DNA from: Methanobacteriota archaeon
GTDB taxonomy: Archaea; Thermoplasmatota; Thermoplasmata; UBA10834
Direction: 5' to 3'
Length of the DNA stretch: 10,384 bases
NCBI GenBank assembly: GCA_011391345.1
Contig: JAABQR010000102.1
Location: forward strand, 1 to 10,384
In this document: one piece after another, positions 6,005 to 10,384 of the stretch
How positions within the stretch are numbered: the stretch's first letter is position 1
How the letters are laid out: each line of letters opens with the position of its first letter
Position numbers and translations under genes: made by a program
The notes under the pieces: generated by a model
Told to the model about the DNA's origin: nothing
Databases searched by the model: none
What the model saw: the letters and a program-made list of their open reading frames with translations, nothing else

Positions 6005-6028
6005 TGTTTCTGACCAACACCGCTTATC

Positions 6029-6038
6029 GAGATATCTC
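6029..6038. promoter_or_regulatory. GAGATATCTC palindrome, possible promoter or operator of the YHS gene
   Basis: This is a perfect 10-bp palindrome between the YHS and thiazole synthase genes. Its ATAT core may be the minus-strand TATA element of the YHS gene, and its symmetry could also suit a dimeric regulator such as the Lrp-TRASH protein. No second copy was noticed in the window, so the role is speculative. Confidence 0.3.
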
Positions 6039-6099
6039 TTGTCCCTTACCACTCGGGCCCTTCACCGGAACGAGCGAGGTATATGTGAATTGACAACGC

Positions 6100-6106
6100 T
6101 TATATT
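6100..6106 (+). promoter_or_regulatory. TATA box for the thiazole synthase gene
   Basis: TTATATT in the context ACGCTTATATTCC matches the archaeal TATA pattern. A start 25-27 nt downstream of its centre falls near 6129 and gives a leader of about 20 nt carrying GGTGAG (6138-6143) five nt before the ATG. A second, weaker GTATATG lies at 6079-6085. Confidence 0.6.
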
Positions 6107-6148
6107 CCACACCCGGCATGACCACCATCCAGATGCTGGTGAGATAGA

Positions 6149-6934
6149 ATGGCGATATTCGAGAAATCATCCGAGAAGGCCGTCACAAGAGCGATAATCG
6201 CCGGATTCACGAAGGACATGGAGAAGTTCGCGGACACCGATGTGATCGTCGTAGGTGGCGGGCCGAGCGGGTTGATAGCTGCACGCGACCTCGCCCTGAA
6301 GGACGTCAAGGTCCTCATCATCGAGAGGAACAACTACCTGGGTGGCGGTTTCTGGCTCGGCGGCTTCCTCATGAATACCATCACCATCAGAGCGCCGGCC
6401 CATAAGATACTGGACGAGCTCGAGATTAAGCACGAGGAGTTCGAGAAGGGGCTGCACGTCGTGCCGGGGCCACTGGCCTGCTCCAAGCTCATTGCTGCCG
6501 CGTGCGAGGCTGGCGCGGGAGTCATCAACATGTGCTCGTTCGATGATGTTGTCCTTAGGGAGAAGAACCGCGTGAGCGGTGCTGTTGTGAACTGGACACC
6601 AGTGTCCCTGCTCCCCAAGGCCGTGAACTGCGTCGACCCCATCGCATTCGAGTCGAAGCTTGTGATAGATGCCACTGGACACGACGCGGTGGTCGTCAAG
6701 AAACTGGAAGAACGGGGGCTGATCAAGACCCCGGGTTTCGGAGCCATGTGGATAGAGAAGAGCGAGGACGCGGTCGTGGAACACACCGGTCTTGCACATC
6801 CTGGACTCATTGTGGTCGGCATGTCCGTGTCGACGACCTTCGGTCTACCCAGGATGGGTCCTACGTTCGGTTCGATGCTCCTATCGGGCCGGAAGGGTGC
6901 GGAAGTCGCGTACAAGCTGCTCAAGAAGAACTGA
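6149..6934 (+). CDS. thi4: Thi4-family thiazole synthase (adenosine diphosphate thiazole), cysteine type
   Basis: This 261-residue flavoprotein-like enzyme has the Rossmann motif VIVVGGGPSGL (32-42) and ER (59-60) for dinucleotide binding, GGGFWLGGFLMN (65-76), IDATGHDA (173-180) and RMGPTFGSMLLSG (235-247). Thi4 builds the ADP-thiazole precursor of thiamine from NAD and glycine with iron. At the sulfur-donor position, just before VDP, it has C161, aligned from memory with yeast Cys205. Methanogen enzymes such as MJ0601 have histidine there and use free sulfide. D163 and H178 remain as likely iron ligands. Length suits archaeal members. GGTGAG supports the ATG. No TPP riboswitch is seen upstream. 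Archaeal homologues are sometimes labelled ribose-1,5-bisphosphate isomerase, which I consider less likely. It converges on carB with a 41-bp gap. Confidence 0.92.
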   Translation: MAIFEKSSEKAVTRAIIAGFTKDMEKFADTDVIVVGGGPSGLIAARDLALKDVKVLIIERNNYLGGGFWLGGFLMNTITIRAPAHKILDELEIKHEEFEKGLHVVPGPLACSKLIAAACEAGAGVINMCSFDDVVLREKNRVSGAVVNWTPVSLLPKAVNCVDPIAFESKLVIDATGHDAVVVKKLEERGLIKTPGFGAMWIEKSEDAVVEHTGLAHPGLIVVGMSVSTTFGLPRMGPTFGSMLLSGRKGAEVAYKLLKKN

Positions 6935-6975
6935 GTCGGCGGGTGCAGGACGACGTGCGCTTCGTAGGTCGCATG

Positions 6976-10202
<3,227 letters not shown>

Positions 10203-10203
<1 letters not shown>

Positions 10204-10384
10204 CAGTCGTCCTCCAGCATGTCCTTGAATCGGTCGAATAGGAAGTTGGCGTCCTGTGGGCCTGCGTGCGCTTCGGGGTGGAACTGGACAGAGAATATGG
10301 GCAACTCCTTGTGCCTGATGCCCTCCACTGTCCCGTCGTTGAGGTTTGTGAACGTGACATCGAGGCCAGCATCCTCAGCGGAGT
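10203..10384 (-). CDS. carA: Carbamoyl-phosphate synthase small chain (glutaminase), C-terminal end, cut by window edge
   Basis: The last 59 residues are visible. They include VTFTNLNDGTVEGI and FSVQFHPEAHAGPQDANFLF before the end at MLEDD. The HPE of the class I glutamine amidotransferase triad and the following GP-D-LFD.F pattern identify the CarA C-terminus. CarA hydrolyses glutamine and passes ammonia to CarB. The catalytic cysteine and the N-terminal domain are beyond the window. The TGA shares one base with the carB ATG, so the two are co-transcribed as carA-carB. Confidence 0.95.

Noticed and set aside
5940..6010. TPP riboswitch or tRNA-like element
   Set aside because: The minus strand has CTGAGA, as in the TPP aptamer, but the partner motifs (ACC-TGA-TCTGG-type and AATGCC-type segments) are missing. 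It also lies upstream of the YHS gene and not of thi4. No tRNA T-loop or acceptor end could be fitted.
5595..6197. Plus-strand ORF of 200 aa across the Lrp end, the YHS gene and the intergenic region
   Set aside because: It starts inside the TRASH domain in another frame and runs over the YHS gene, the hairpins and the Thi4 promoter. No domain is visible.

Overview
The window looks like chromosomal DNA of a high-GC euryarchaeote. Thermoplasmatota (Methanomassiliicoccales-like or a relative) is my best guess, but it rests on family knowledge and not on a search. The archaeal signs are the archaea-specific start of the shikimate pathway (ADH synthase plus 3-dehydroquinate synthase II), a GHMP-type shikimate kinase, a COG2150-type ACT regulator, an Lrp-like regulator with a TRASH metal-binding tail, a Thi4-type thiazole synthase, and TATA-like promoter elements in place of -35/-10 boxes. 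Coding density is high, and most long antisense ORFs are GC-driven shadows.

Left third (1-3435, minus strand): a tightly packed aromatic operon in reaction order. It runs ADH synthase (aroA'), DHQ synthase II (aroB'), a fused 3-dehydroquinate dehydratase/shikimate dehydrogenase (aroDE), then archaeal shikimate kinase, which is cut off by the window edge. Junctions are GTGA overlap, 3-nt gap and ATGA overlap, so translation is probably coupled. A 150-bp divergent promoter region (3436-3586) carries an inverted repeat and several TACA/TGTA half-sites.

Centre (3587-5925): reading right, an ACT-domain amino-acid regulator is followed after 28 nt by a ten-helix EamA transporter. Next comes an Lrp/AsnC-TRASH regulator. 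Convergent to it is an unlisted 47-codon YHS-domain protein gene on the minus strand, with a strong hairpin between the two. The TRASH regulator and YHS protein look like a small metal-response module. Upstream of the YHS gene is a perfect 10-bp inverted repeat that may fold as a structured leader.

Right part (6149-10384): a Thi4-family thiazole synthase on the plus strand carries a cysteine where methanogen enzymes carry a histidine. It converges on a full-length, unsplit carB on the minus strand, which is preceded by the 3' end of carA (TGATG overlap). These genes supply thiazole for thiamine, and carbamoyl phosphate for arginine and pyrimidines.

I see no mobile element, CRISPR array, tRNA or rRNA. 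The least explained parts are the 5926-6148 intergenic region and the putative operator at 3533-3573.
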